Shown piece by piece: positions 7,309-16,063 of a stretch of DNA of 30,103 bases; positions within the stretch are counted from its first letter, which is position 1, and each line of letters begins with the position of its first letter. The stretch is from Zetaproteobacteria bacterium (lineage in GTDB: Bacteria; Pseudomonadota; Zetaproteobacteria; Mariprofundales; Mariprofundaceae). The DNA is taken from positions 1 to 30,103 of the forward strand of contig JAJRTX010000157.1 in assembly GCA_021545665.1 (NCBI GenBank), written 5' to 3'. The notes below the pieces were generated by a model that was not told the origin of the DNA, searched no databases, and was given only the letters and a program-made list of their open reading frames with translations. The position numbers were made by a program, and so were the translations under genes.

Positions 7309-7455
7309 TTATTCCTCCTCCGGGTTGTTTTTATCAGCTTCATCAAAGGGAAGCTGGCGTTGTTCGTCAAAGTTGTCGTCACCGGTACGGAAAAACCAGA
7401 AGTACATGATTACCGTACCGATAACGAGTAAAAGTGTTAAAAGACTAAAATCCAT
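7309..7455 (-). CDS. ccoQ: cbb3 oxidase small subunit CcoQ
   Basis: 48-residue protein lying exactly between ccoO and ccoP, the normal place of ccoQ. It begins MDFSLLTLLLVIGTVIMYFW, a single membrane helix of about 19 residues, then FFRTGDD and a short acidic tail ending in EEE. CcoQ/FixQ proteins are 50-70 residues of this shape and stabilise the oxidase. The tail codons also form the strong ribosome site for ccoP (the last codons read GAG GAG GAA), and the stop is two bases from the ccoP ATG, which implies translational coupling. Confidence 0.88.
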   Translation of the reverse strand: MDFSLLTLLLVIGTVIMYFWFFRTGDDNFDEQRQLPFDEADKNNPEEE

Positions 7456-7471
7456 TTGAGTTCAGCAATAT

Positions 7472-8308
7472 CTACTTACGGTAAGGCTGTCCAAATTTAT
7501 CGTGGTAATAGTCGACGCCCTCTTCAAAGTGAACCATGGTTCCGCGTGACTGAAGGTAGGCAATAAGCGCATCCAGTTCAGTAACATTGGATGGATCTGC
7601 ATCAAATGCACGCACATTCAGTGGCGTTGGCTTAAAGCTGTCTGTCCACTGTTCTACATCACCACTCTTGGTTACCCATTTCCTGCGTTCATAACGGGCG
7701 CGCAATGCTTCTTCACCAGCACCATCATCAACAGCAGCCTGAGCTTTCAAGTCAGCCTCCCAGTTGTCGATATCATCCTGTGAATAAGGCGTGCCTAAAG
7801 TACGCAGGGCTTCCATACGTCCCTTTGTTATACCCGTATCAAGCACATTCTTTTCCAGCCAAGGGTAGTTTGGCATCACCGATTCAGGAACCACCGAGCG
7901 TGGCGCACGCATATGCTGTTGATGCCAGGCGTCAGAGTATTTGGTTCCCAGACGAGCCAGATCAGGACCGGTACGTTTGGAGCCCCAAACGTAGTTGTGG
8001 TCAAATTTAGACTCGGCAGCAAGTGAAAAGTGACCATAACGCTCTTTCTCATCACGGAAAGGCCGAATCATCTGTGAATGGCACAGATAGCAGCCTTCCT
8101 TGCGATAGATAGCATAGCCTTCAAGTTCCAGAGGAGTATAAGGGCGAACACCTTCAACTGCAGGTTCAGCATCATCCAGATAATAAGCGGGGACAATTTC
8201 AACAATGCCGCCAATAGCGACCAGCAATGCAATGAAAATTGTCAAAATACCAAGATTACGCTCAACACTGTCGTGTGGAATACTTAGTTTGAATCCTTTA
8301 TCAGACAT
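7472..8308 (-). CDS. ccoO: cbb3-type cytochrome c oxidase subunit II (monoheme)
   Basis: 278 residues: N-terminal helix at about 19-41, then a periplasmic class I cytochrome domain with one CYLCH heme site (Cys73, Cys76, His77) in the family context GCYLCHSQMIRPFRDE, and YGHFSLAAES. The axial Met is likely in SVMPNYPWL. Typical CcoO motifs WGSKRTGPDLARLG and LDALIAYLQSRG are present. The subunit passes electrons from CcoP to CcoN. The start has a GGGGGAT site. Insert-like residues around 165-225 make it somewhat longer than the shortest homologues. It lies 10 bases after ccoN. Confidence 0.96.
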   Translation of the reverse strand: MSDKGFKLSIPHDSVERNLGILTIFIALLVAIGGIVEIVPAYYLDDAEPAVEGVRPYTPLELEGYAIYRKEGCYLCHSQMIRPFRDEKERYGHFSLAAESKFDHNYVWGSKRTGPDLARLGTKYSDAWHQQHMRAPRSVVPESVMPNYPWLEKNVLDTGITKGRMEALRTLGTPYSQDDIDNWEADLKAQAAVDDGAGEEALRARYERRKWVTKSGDVEQWTDSFKPTPLNVRAFDADPSNVTELDALIAYLQSRGTMVHFEEGVDYYHDKFGQPYRK

Positions 8309-8318
8309 AATATCCCCC

Positions 8319-9740
8319 TTACGCCGAAGCCGCAGCGGTTTGCTGGCCTTCTTCGGCCTTCGCTGCTTGAATGGTCTTCACGAGATTATAGAGCATAATG
8401 CCGAATCCGATGGTGACCAGGCCACCGCCCATTGCACGCATTGCATAGAATGGATGCATGGCTGCAACCGAGTCGGCAAAGGTGTAAACGAGGTTTCCGT
8501 AATCATCAAAGGCGCGCCACATCAGACCCTGAAGTACGCCTGATGCCCACATGGCAGTGATATACAGAATAGCACCGACAGTGTGAATCCAGAAGTGAAC
8601 ATTCACCAGTTTCATAGAATACATTGGACGCCACATATGTATGATCATGTGATACAGGGCGGCAATTGCAATCATTGCGTTCCAGCCCAAGGCGCCGGAG
8701 TGAACGTGGCCCACAGTCCAGTCAGTATAATGGGACAGCGCATTTACACTCTTGATCGCCATTAACGGACCTTCAAATGTCGCCATGCCATAGAATGCCA
8801 GAGCCACAATCATGAAACGCATGATCGGGTCAGTACGCAATTTATGCCATGAACCCGACATGGTCATCATGCCGTTGATCATGCCGCCCCATGATGGAAA
8901 AATCAGGGCCAGTGACATGCCTGCCCCCAGAGACTGGGTCCAGTCCGGAATGGCTGTATATTGCAGGTGATGTGCACCAAGCCATACATACAGATACATC
9001 AGAGACCAGAAGTGGATGACCGACAGACGGTAAGAGTAGATCGGGCGGCCCACATGCTTGGGTACGAAATAGTACATCACGCCGATAAAGCCTGCAGTCA
9101 GGAAGAAACCTACTGCGTTATGCCCCCACCACCATTGCACCATTGCATCATGGACGCCTGCATAAACTGAATATGAGAAAGTTATATCAACAGGCAGGGC
9201 CAGGCCGTTGAATACAAAGATATAAGTGACCATGAACATCATGCCCAGGAAGAACCATAAAGCAACATAGATGTGCGATGTGCGACGATTCTTGATTGTC
9301 ATCACGAAGACAACGGTATAAAGAACCCAGGAAAGAGCCAGAATAATATCAATCCACCATTCGGCTTCATGATATTCCTTGCCCTGTGTGATGCCTAGCG
9401 GGTAGGTAAGAAGGGCGCAAACCAGTCCAATCAACCAGAGGACGATGGCTGCCCATGCCATTTTACTGCTCCAGATACGTACATGGCAAGTGCGCTGTAC
9501 GATATAGAAAGCAGTTGCATAAAGCATGAAACCACCAAATGCGAAAATTACCGTATTGGTATGCATTGGCCGGAAACGACCAAAGCTTAAGTACGGGCTA
9601 TCAAAATTTAATGCCGGCCATGCCAGCTGAGACGCAATAAACGTCCCAAAAAAGGTTCCAACCAGGCCCAGTACAATAGCAAGCACCACGCAGGCTTTGA
9701 CAATGTCATAATCGTATTCTTGATGTGAAACTGCACTCAC
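8319..9740 (-). CDS. ccoN: cbb3-type cytochrome c oxidase subunit I (catalytic)
   Basis: 473-residue, twelve-helix heme-copper oxidase subunit of the inner membrane that reduces oxygen to water at high affinity. Ligands visible: His60 (RPMHTN, low-spin heme), His207 (WWWGHN), His257-His258 (LGAHHLQY, CuB) and His345/His347 (GHVHSGALG, hemes b3 and b). The conserved VGHVHSGALGWN and the YLYVWLGAHH stretch are C-type specific. The start is GTG at 9740, supported by a very strong site, GAGGAGGGG, five bases away. It is followed by ccoO. Upstream on the same strand are three very small frames and a FNR-type box, so ccoN is probably not the first gene of the transcript. Confidence 0.97.
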   Translation of the reverse strand: MSAVSHQEYDYDIVKACVVLAIVLGLVGTFFGTFIASQLAWPALNFDSPYLSFGRFRPMHTNTVIFAFGGFMLYATAFYIVQRTCHVRIWSSKMAWAAIVLWLIGLVCALLTYPLGITQGKEYHEAEWWIDIILALSWVLYTVVFVMTIKNRRTSHIYVALWFFLGMMFMVTYIFVFNGLALPVDITFSYSVYAGVHDAMVQWWWGHNAVGFFLTAGFIGVMYYFVPKHVGRPIYSYRLSVIHFWSLMYLYVWLGAHHLQYTAIPDWTQSLGAGMSLALIFPSWGGMINGMMTMSGSWHKLRTDPIMRFMIVALAFYGMATFEGPLMAIKSVNALSHYTDWTVGHVHSGALGWNAMIAIAALYHMIIHMWRPMYSMKLVNVHFWIHTVGAILYITAMWASGVLQGLMWRAFDDYGNLVYTFADSVAAMHPFYAMRAMGGGLVTIGFGIMLYNLVKTIQAAKAEEGQQTAAASA

Positions 9741-9770
9741 GATTACCCCTCCTCTATATTTATAGTTTTT

Positions 9771-9878
9771 TTATTTAACACGTTTTATACCCTCTTTGTC
9801 TTTGTGAAGCATACGTTGAAAGGCGCGCTGCACAGTAAATTTTTGGAACAGGGAAGCATGACTTCCGCTATTCTTCAT
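9771..9878 (-). CDS. Possible 35-residue basic peptide upstream of ccoN
   Basis: ATG overlaps the last codons of the 59-residue gene by 11 bases, and the frame ends 30 bases before the ccoN start. The peptide is strongly basic (MKNSGSHASLFQ ... GIKRVK), with no membrane segment. No clear ribosome site of its own is present, so it would depend on coupling to the upstream gene. Codon choice resembles neighbours, but length gives little statistical weight. Function unknown. Confidence 0.35.
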   Translation of the reverse strand: MKNSGSHASLFQKFTVQRAFQRMLHKDKEGIKRVK

Positions 9879-10047
9879 TATTATTGGCATCTTCATCTAT
9901 ATTTTTCCGAACCCAGCGGAAAAGAAAAATAATCATTCCGGTGGCAAAAGCCACAGTAAATATACCCCAGAACACCACTGGGTCACTAAAATCCCAGTTA
10001 ATTGCCTGTGTGGCAATCTGTCCAGGATCTGCACTTGTCTGTTTCAT
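9868..10047 (-). CDS. Small single-pass membrane protein (59 aa) of the cbb3 operon
   Basis: Starts MKQTSADPGQIATQAINWDF, then one helix at about 24-44 (VVFWGIFTVAFATGMIIFLF), then RWVRKN and an acidic Asn/Glu tail. AAGGAGGG lies a few bases before the ATG (10053-10060 on plus), one of the best ribosome sites in the window. It lies on the same strand as ccoNOQP and upstream of it. The shape resembles small oxidase subunits such as CcoQ or CcoM, but no sequence family is recognised. A subunit or assembly role in cbb3 is inferred from position only. Confidence 0.7.
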   Translation of the reverse strand: MKQTSADPGQIATQAINWDFSDPVVFWGIFTVAFATGMIIFLFRWVRKNIDEDANNNEE

Positions 10048-10139
10048 ACATACCCTCCTTTCAATATTTTATTCAACCTGGTTTGCTTAGCAGTCACGTT
10101 TAAGTCAGTCCTTTTAATAAATGATAAAATATTAAGAAC

Positions 10140-10217
10140 TCAGTAAATGAATAAACTGATCAAACATACAATGGCAACAAAGGTAAAGTAATAGACAATT
10201 CCGAGTACAAAAGGCAT
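10140..10217 (-). CDS. Very small membrane peptide (25 aa) at the head of the cbb3 operon
   Basis: A 25-residue frame, MPFVLGIVYYFTFVAIVCLI plus five residues, almost entirely hydrophobic, i.e. one membrane helix and nothing else. GGGAGGA (10222-10228 on plus) sits four bases before the ATG. It lies 67 bases downstream of a perfect FNR box read in the same direction, so it would be the first cistron of the ccoNOQP transcript. Oxidases of several bacteria carry one-helix subunits of about 30 residues (CcoM, CydX, CtaD-associated peptides), which makes this credible. No homologue is recognised. Confidence 0.6.
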   Translation of the reverse strand: MPFVLGIVYYFTFVAIVCLISLFIY

Positions 10218-10283
10218 TGAGTCCTCCCTGTTTTCTATGGCGCAGAATCTTAACGTGCATTTTATATGTTATCAATAGATTAA

Positions 10284-10297
10284 TTGATCAATATCAA
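10284..10297 (-). promoter_or_regulatory. FNR/ANR-type binding site in the divergent cco intergenic region
   Basis: TTGATCAATATCAA matches the FNR consensus TTGAT-N4-ATCAA at every defined position. On the minus strand a -10-like TATAAA/TAAAAT lies at 10259-10266, so the site would be centred about 37-39 bases upstream of the start, close to the class II activator position. FNR-type activation of ccoNOQP under low oxygen is well established in other proteobacteria. The rest of the divergent gap (10298-10688) is AT-rich, holds no convincing gene, and must also contain the ccoG promoter, which I could not define. Confidence 0.75.
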
Positions 10298-10688
10298 GAT
10301 AATGTTAGCAGGAGTGGTTCTACAGGCACTTTATCAGTAATAATTTTACATTCTGACTATCAGCATGAATATAATTAATTGTGCCACAATAACAATCTGT
10401 TAGGGATATTTGTCCATTATAAAATAGCTATAATTAAAGCCCGATATTCATGTTGTAAATGGGTGACAGATGACTGTCTCTATCAAGGCAATATAAAGTA
10501 AAATTAACCATAAACCAATATTACTTTCGGGGGTTTTAATGTTGACCCTGAGGCAGTTTATAGCGCTTGGAGCAAGTACATGCTAAATTCCAGATTAGCA
10601 AAAAGGTTTCATTACAGAAACAATATGCCTATATTTCGCACCTTTTAAGATACACGTTTGGAAGCAATTACCCCTATAGAGAGGCCCC

Positions 10689-12098
10689 ATGTCAGACGAT
10701 AGCACCCCTGAAGACTCCTTTAGCGATTCCATCGAATATGAAATAAATACAGGTGGTTCTACTGTTCATGCTCGCCGCGTGAAGGGTAAATGGCGCAATG
10801 TAAAGTGGTGGATTATGGGATTTATTTATTTGCCTCTGTTTGTATTGCCATATATTTCATGGGGTGACCGTGCAGCTATTTTATGGGATATTCCGAACCG
10901 AAAATTTTACTTTTTTGATATAACCATATGGCCGCAAGACTTTTTCTTACTGGCTCTTGCTTTCCTTTTTTGTTTCATGTTGCTGTTTGCCATGACTGCT
11001 ATTGCAGGGCGTATCTTCTGTGGTTTTATTTGCCCACAAACCATCTGGGTCGATATCTTGACCTGGATAGAGGAAAAGGTAGAGGGGCCAGCAAACAAGC
11101 GCGCCAAACTTGATAGAAGTCCGTGGACAGTAGAAAAAATAGCACGTCGCAGCATCAAACATTTCCTCTTTATTAGCGTTTGTATTTTTACGGCTATTCA
11201 TGTTCTGGCATATTTCAGTGGTATATGGGATGTCTATGCGGGAATTGCAGCATTTGACCTTCAAGCTGTAGAATGGATTACCCTGGCGACGATTGCTATC
11301 ACCTGTTATATTGATACAGGACTTATTCGTGAGCAGTTCTGCATGTGGGTATGTCCTTATGCGCGTATTCAGGGTGTGTTCACTGATAAAGATACACGCA
11401 TGATTTCATACGATCACCACCGCGGCGAACCACGGGGGCGTATGAAAAAAGGGTATGTAGCCAAAGGTCATGGCGATTGCATTGATTGCAACTTTTGTGT
11501 TGCAACCTGTCCGACTGCCGTGGATATTCGCCAGGGGCAACAGATTGGCTGCATTAACTGCGGCATCTGCGCTGATGCTTGCGATACTATTATGGATAAG
11601 ATTTCTCGTCCCAGAGGATTGATTCGTTTCAGTTCCTTCCATGAAATTGAAGAGAATATTATAGTTAAGAATCCTTACCTTCGTCCGCGTCCCCTGGCCT
11701 ATGCAGCACTTTCATTGTTTGCCTTTGTCGGTATAGCTTTTGGTTTGGCTTCCAAGACGGTACTGGATTTGAATGTACGCCATGAACGTGCGCCTCAGTT
11801 TACCATGATGTCGGATGGCAGCATTCAAAATGTCTATCATTTGGAGATGCTCAATAAAACTGAACATACAGCCGATCTGATTCTGACGGTGACAGGCATT
11901 GATGGACTGAAGAGCAATGCAGATAATAAAATATTCCATTTAAAAACTGCCGAGGTGAAGAGATTCATTATGCGCGTCCGTATTCCTCGCAAGCACATTA
12001 CACAGGAAAGCCAACCTATTACTGTTACCATGCAATTAAAAGACAATCCTGAAGTTAAAGATATATACCAATCCATGTTTATTGGGCCAAAACGATGA
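10689..12098 (+). CDS. ccoG: cbb3 oxidase accessory protein CcoG (FixG/RdxA family iron-sulfur protein)
   Basis: 469-residue inner-membrane protein that reduces copper for cbb3 assembly and carries two [4Fe-4S] clusters. Motifs in order: several N-terminal helices (about 40-115), CGFICPQTIW, FCMWVCPYARIQ, then two ferredoxin-type clusters CIDCNFCVATCPTAVDI and CINCGICADACD, a C-terminal helix (about 338-357), and an Ig-like domain of roughly 110 residues. Length and order match CcoG. AGAGAGG lies upstream of the ATG. The stop overlaps the ccoH start by four bases (ATGA), the first of a series of tight overlaps in this assembly operon. Confidence 0.96.
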   Translation: MSDDSTPEDSFSDSIEYEINTGGSTVHARRVKGKWRNVKWWIMGFIYLPLFVLPYISWGDRAAILWDIPNRKFYFFDITIWPQDFFLLALAFLFCFMLLFAMTAIAGRIFCGFICPQTIWVDILTWIEEKVEGPANKRAKLDRSPWTVEKIARRSIKHFLFISVCIFTAIHVLAYFSGIWDVYAGIAAFDLQAVEWITLATIAITCYIDTGLIREQFCMWVCPYARIQGVFTDKDTRMISYDHHRGEPRGRMKKGYVAKGHGDCIDCNFCVATCPTAVDIRQGQQIGCINCGICADACDTIMDKISRPRGLIRFSSFHEIEENIIVKNPYLRPRPLAYAALSLFAFVGIAFGLASKTVLDLNVRHERAPQFTMMSDGSIQNVYHLEMLNKTEHTADLILTVTGIDGLKSNADNKIFHLKTAEVKRFIMRVRIPRKHITQESQPITVTMQLKDNPEVKDIYQSMFIGPKR

Positions 12099-12676
12099 CG
12101 GGTAATGCTGCCTCTATGAAAGAAAAAGATGCGTCAGGGTGGAAAAGCCCCTGGGTTCGCGCTTGTATCGGTCTGCTCCTGACGGTTATGTTGGTCAATA
12201 TTGGCTTTATCATGGTGAGCTCAATGACTGATCCCGGTCTGGTGACTGAGGAGTATTATAAATATGGTATGCAGCAGAATAAACAGGATAAAATGTTTCG
12301 TAAACAGCTCGAACGTGGCTGGCAGGTTGATCTGTCCATACCTGTCGACATTGAGCCGGGAAAAACTTTTGAGATAAATGTTGGCGCTCTTGATAAACAG
12401 GGGGTGCCTATTTCGGGCGGACATATGGAGCTGGGTTTTTATCGACCCAGCGATGCCAGTCAGGATATTTCAATCACCATGGAAGAAACTTCGAATGGAA
12501 ATTATGGCACTACTGTCACCTTGCCAAAGATTGGCATTTGGGATATTAATCTATTGTTTGAATCCGGGGGTGAGAAACACTCTGTGAGCCGCAGGATTCA
12601 TGTTGGTAAGGAAAGCAGTGGTAGTATAAGCAAGCACACGACAATGGATAAAATTGTCAGATGGTTGAGTAATTAA
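12095..12676 (+). CDS. ccoH: cbb3 oxidase assembly protein CcoH (FixH family)
   Basis: 193 residues: one membrane helix (about 23-43) in the family context SPWVRACIGLLLTVMLVN, followed by MTDPGLVTEEYYKYGM, the CcoH hallmark, then a periplasmic beta-rich domain. CcoH associates with CcoI/CcoN during assembly and stays with the oxidase. The ATG overlaps the ccoG stop. The start of ccoI follows after 17 bases. The C-terminal 25 residues (KESSGSISKHTT...) are polar and less family-like. Confidence 0.92.
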   Translation: MTGNAASMKEKDASGWKSPWVRACIGLLLTVMLVNIGFIMVSSMTDPGLVTEEYYKYGMQQNKQDKMFRKQLERGWQVDLSIPVDIEPGKTFEINVGALDKQGVPISGGHMELGFYRPSDASQDISITMEETSNGNYGTTVTLPKIGIWDINLLFESGGEKHSVSRRIHVGKESSGSISKHTTMDKIVRWLSN

Positions 12677-12693
12677 GCCAACAGTAATATCTG

Positions 12694-15216
12694 ATGAATA
12701 ACTCAGGTGCTGAAAATGTAGCAGGATGCTTTCATTGCGGCCTGCCCGTTACCGATGGCAACCGTATTGATTTTCCGATTCATGATAAAACAGAAAGCTT
12801 CTGCTGTCAGGCCTGTGCACAGGTCTGTCAGATTATCAATGATGCCGGGCTTGAACGTTTTTATGAATATGCGCCGGAAGAACGGCAGTGGGACACACCC
12901 TCAAGTGCGCCGGAAGATGTTGAGATTTTCGATCACTTTGAAGTGCAGCGTGATTTTGTCCTCCAGTTACCTGATAATTCTCTACAAGCACAGCTTTTGA
13001 TTGAAGGTATTCACTGTCCCGCCTGCATCTGGTTGATTGAACATACGCTGAAAAAAATGAATGGCGTGATCGCTGCGGAAGTGAACTACACCAAACATCG
13101 ACTCAAACTGAACTGGAATCCTGATGTTCTCAAGCTGTCGGATATTATTCGCCGGATGGGTCATATTGGTTACCGGGCTCTGCCTTTTGAAGAAGATGAA
13201 GAGTTGAAACGTGCCAAAGTACAGCGTCAGGACCTGATGTTTCGCATGGTTTTTGCCGGTTTTGTTGTTGCCAATGTGATGACAGCGGCGGTATGCTTGT
13301 ATGCCGGTGATTTTTTTGGCATCACTGATAAATGGCGTTCCTTCTTTAAATGGTATTCTCTGGCCTTTACCACGACATCCATTATTTATTCTGCCCGTGT
13401 CTTTTTCACCTCAGCCCTGCGTGCTTTAAAAGTACGTCATCTGAATATGGACGTTCCCATCAGTATTGGTATTACGGTCAGCTTTACAGCATCTATATGG
13501 GCTACTCTGAATGGCAATGGCCATGTCTATTATGACTCCATTTCCATGTTTATCTTCCTCATCCTGATTGGTCGGTATCTGGAGTTTGCCGCACGTGAAT
13601 CTTCTGGTTCATCCACCCGGCATCTATTGGCGTTGTTGCCTCGTTCGGCGCGATTGCTGGCAGAAGACAGGCAGGAAGAAAAGCTGGTTCCGCTGCGTAT
13701 GATCAAAAATGGCGATATACTGCGCATCAAGCCCGGTGATAAAGTTCCGGTGGATGGTATTGTCATTGCGGGTGAATCACGCATTGATGAATCCATGCTT
13801 TCAGGCGAGTCCCTTCCTGTGCATAAAGGTATTAACAGCAAAGTGGTGGGAGGCACCATGAATATGAATGGCGTACTTACCATTGAAGCGACTGATGTCG
13901 GTCACCGTTCAGTGTTGTCGCAAATTGTTGATATGGTTGAGACTGCTCAAAATACCCGTGTCAGGGTGCAAAGTATCGCAGATCGGATTGTACCCTGGTT
14001 TGTAGCGATTATCCTGTCTCTGGCGGCGCTCACATTTGCTTACTGGCTATGGCAATCCGATAGTTCCATGGCTGTGATGGCTGCAGTTTCAGTATTGATT
14101 ATCACTTGTCCATGCGCTCTGGGTTTGGCAACGCCGATGTCCGTTGCAGTGGGAGCAGGGTTGGGTGGAAAGCTTGGAACGCTGATCAAAAAGGGCTCCG
14201 CACTTGAACAGCTGACATCGGTTGATCATATCCTGTTTGATAAAACCGGCACCCTGACATCCGGCCATATCCGGGTTCATCATGTTGTATGCCTGCAAGG
14301 CTCGCAAAGCGAGCTTTTTGCCCAGGCTCTTCTGCTGGAGAGTCACTCCGAACATCCGTTGGCTCAGGCTTTGGTGACTTATCTGGCTGAAAAAGATTGC
14401 CAGTTTTCAGATTTTACGCTGGCATCTTTCAAGAATATACCGGGTCGCGGTATTGAAGGTGTTCTTGTTAAGAGGGCCCGGGAAATCACCTTGCACATTG
14501 GCTCTTTAGGTTGGGTGGAACAATGTGATGTTCATATTCCATCCGCTATTCAGCAACAAATGGACGAATGTGAAGTACAGGGACTAACTATCGCGGCAAT
14601 ATTTTCCAGTGAAGAACTGTTGGGCTGGTTTGCCCTTGGTGATGAACTGCGTCCGGAAGCCAGATCTGTTGTGAGAGATCTGCAACAGCAGGGCATTGAA
14701 GTCAGTATTTTGTCTGGTGACAGAAAAGCAGTTGTTGAAGCTATTGCGATTCAACTCGGGTCGGCCGGGCAGCCACCGATACAACTGATGGCGGAAGTCT
14801 TGCCCGGTGATAAAACTCAGCGCATCCAGTCATTGCAACAGCAAGGTGTAAAAGTCTGCATGATTGGTGATGGTGTAAATGACGCCCCCGCCCTTACTCA
14901 GGCCGATGTCGGCATGGCTGTCGCCCATGCAACCGACATTTCAGCTCATGCTGCCGATGTTGTTCTACTGGGTGGATTGGAAAAAGTACGCATGGCTATT
15001 GAATTGTCTACGCAGACCATGCGCACCATCAAGCAGAATCTGGCACTGTCACTTGGTTATAATATACTGGTGATTCCTCTGGCTGTTAGCGGTCTGGTTC
15101 ATCCTCTGCTCGCAGCCATTGCCATGCCTGCCTCATCATTACTGGTGATTGTCAATGCTTTGCGGATACGCACAAAAATGAAACGCTTTGAAACAAGCCT
15201 TCAGCAGGAGATATAA
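12694..15216 (+). CDS. ccoI: Copper-translocating P1B-type ATPase CcoI (FixI/CopA2 type)
   Basis: 840-residue inner-membrane ATPase that exports Cu(I) to the periplasm for insertion into the CuB site of the oxidase. N-terminal Cys-rich region (CFHCGLPV, FCCQACAQVC) typical of the CcoI subgroup, then a heavy-metal-associated domain with Cys108-x-x-Cys111 (GIHCPACIW), membrane helices, the ion-channel CPC at 472-474 (TCPCALGLATP), phosphorylation site Asp516 (DKTGTLT), and hinge GDGVNDAPAL near 729. The extra N-terminal Cys module separates it from detoxification CopA. The ribosome site is weak, so translation may rely on the upstream gene. ccoS follows with no gap. Confidence 0.96.
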   Translation: MNNSGAENVAGCFHCGLPVTDGNRIDFPIHDKTESFCCQACAQVCQIINDAGLERFYEYAPEERQWDTPSSAPEDVEIFDHFEVQRDFVLQLPDNSLQAQLLIEGIHCPACIWLIEHTLKKMNGVIAAEVNYTKHRLKLNWNPDVLKLSDIIRRMGHIGYRALPFEEDEELKRAKVQRQDLMFRMVFAGFVVANVMTAAVCLYAGDFFGITDKWRSFFKWYSLAFTTTSIIYSARVFFTSALRALKVRHLNMDVPISIGITVSFTASIWATLNGNGHVYYDSISMFIFLILIGRYLEFAARESSGSSTRHLLALLPRSARLLAEDRQEEKLVPLRMIKNGDILRIKPGDKVPVDGIVIAGESRIDESMLSGESLPVHKGINSKVVGGTMNMNGVLTIEATDVGHRSVLSQIVDMVETAQNTRVRVQSIADRIVPWFVAIILSLAALTFAYWLWQSDSSMAVMAAVSVLIITCPCALGLATPMSVAVGAGLGGKLGTLIKKGSALEQLTSVDHILFDKTGTLTSGHIRVHHVVCLQGSQSELFAQALLLESHSEHPLAQALVTYLAEKDCQFSDFTLASFKNIPGRGIEGVLVKRAREITLHIGSLGWVEQCDVHIPSAIQQQMDECEVQGLTIAAIFSSEELLGWFALGDELRPEARSVVRDLQQQGIEVSILSGDRKAVVEAIAIQLGSAGQPPIQLMAEVLPGDKTQRIQSLQQQGVKVCMIGDGVNDAPALTQADVGMAVAHATDISAHAADVVLLGGLEKVRMAIELSTQTMRTIKQNLALSLGYNILVIPLAVSGLVHPLLAAIAMPASSLLVIVNALRIRTKMKRFETSLQQEI

Positions 15217-15429
15217 ATGGATATTATTCTGATGCTTATCCCGGCGGTATTGCTGATAAGCGCCGTCACTATTGTTGTTTTCCACTGGTCAGTAAAGTCG
15301 GATCAGTATGAAGATATGGATGGTGAGGCCCACCGTATTTTGATGGATGACGATGATGAATTGATTCCCGGCAATGCCAGAAAAAAAAGAACATGCGACT
15401 CTGAAGCCTCCAGCGATCAGGAGAAGTGA
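15217..15429 (+). CDS. ccoS: cbb3 oxidase assembly protein CcoS
   Basis: 70 residues: N-terminal helix (about 4-24), then FHWSVKSDQYEDMDGEAHRI followed by LMDDD, the CcoS signature. The tail is longer and more charged than usual. AGGAG near 15206 supports the start directly behind the ccoI stop. CcoS is needed for cofactor insertion into CcoN. The stop shares one base with the ATG of the next gene (TGATG). Confidence 0.93.
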   Translation: MDIILMLIPAVLLISAVTIVVFHWSVKSDQYEDMDGEAHRILMDDDDELIPGNARKKRTCDSEASSDQEK

Positions 15430-16061
15430 TGATCAATCATATTGGCAAAATCGCACTGGTATTTGTACTGCTGGTCACGTTTTACACTTTCTATTCCACA
15501 AAAATGGATATTGAGCAGCATACTGCAAAAAGCACGACCTTTATTGATGAGCACAATCGCCTGCATGTGCTTGGTCTTATCCTGCCTGGAAATACGCTAC
15601 GAGAAGCTGAAGTCAAGCTAAAGAGCCGTGCTGATACGGCGCTGTATCTTTACCCCGGAAAACAGGGTGGTGGTGGCACAGTCACGCTGGAAGCTTTTTT
15701 TCCCTCGATTGCAGATCACAGTAAAGTTATTCTTGGCTTGAAAGCCGATCAGAAATTGCTGGATGACATGCAGAAGCGAGCCATGCCGCCACGCCTGTAT
15801 CCCGATGGTGTCGCCCGTATGAATCTGGGTACGGAAGATGTGCTGGCAGTATTAAATTTACCTATTACCAGCCTTACTCTGATTCCCAGCCTGGATATTG
15901 ATGCAAAAATGCTTGCAGCCCGATTCGGAAAAGCGCAAGAAATAACAAAGCAAGATAAAGGGATTTTACGCTACTGGTATCCGAAGGTTTCTCTGACAGC
16001 AATTATTGACCCGGATGGCAAAGACAGATTGAACTTTAGTATGCCAAAAACAGCTGAGTAG
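15429..16061 (+). CDS. Uncharacterised membrane-anchored protein, paralogue of the gene at 16921-17601
   Basis: 210 residues: N-terminal helix at about 4-21 (IGKIALVFVLLVTFYTFYST), then a soluble domain expected in the periplasm. The ATG at 15429 is preferred over the GTG at 15426 because AGGAG (15419-15423) sits five bases before it. Features shared with the paralogue, in order: an LGLILPGNTLREAE segment, a LEAFFPSI...VILGLKAD segment, a LYPDGVARMNL segment, and SLTLIPSLDIDAKMLAARFG. No domain is recognised. It is translationally joined to ccoS, so a role near cbb3 assembly or the envelope is plausible but unproven. A convergent gene ends three bases away. Confidence 0.8.
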   Translation: MINHIGKIALVFVLLVTFYTFYSTKMDIEQHTAKSTTFIDEHNRLHVLGLILPGNTLREAEVKLKSRADTALYLYPGKQGGGGTVTLEAFFPSIADHSKVILGLKADQKLLDDMQKRAMPPRLYPDGVARMNLGTEDVLAVLNLPITSLTLIPSLDIDAKMLAARFGKAQEITKQDKGILRYWYPKVSLTAIIDPDGKDRLNFSMPKTAE

Positions 16062-16063
16062 AG

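Noticed and set aside
10052..10106. 17-codon GTG frame between the 25- and 59-residue genes, its stop overlapping the next ATG
   Set aside because: Too short, no membrane or motif content, ribosome site poorly placed.
10530..10650. Short ATG frames (about 15 and 22 codons) before ccoG
   Set aside because: No ribosome site, composition not protein-like; region treated as leader/promoter.
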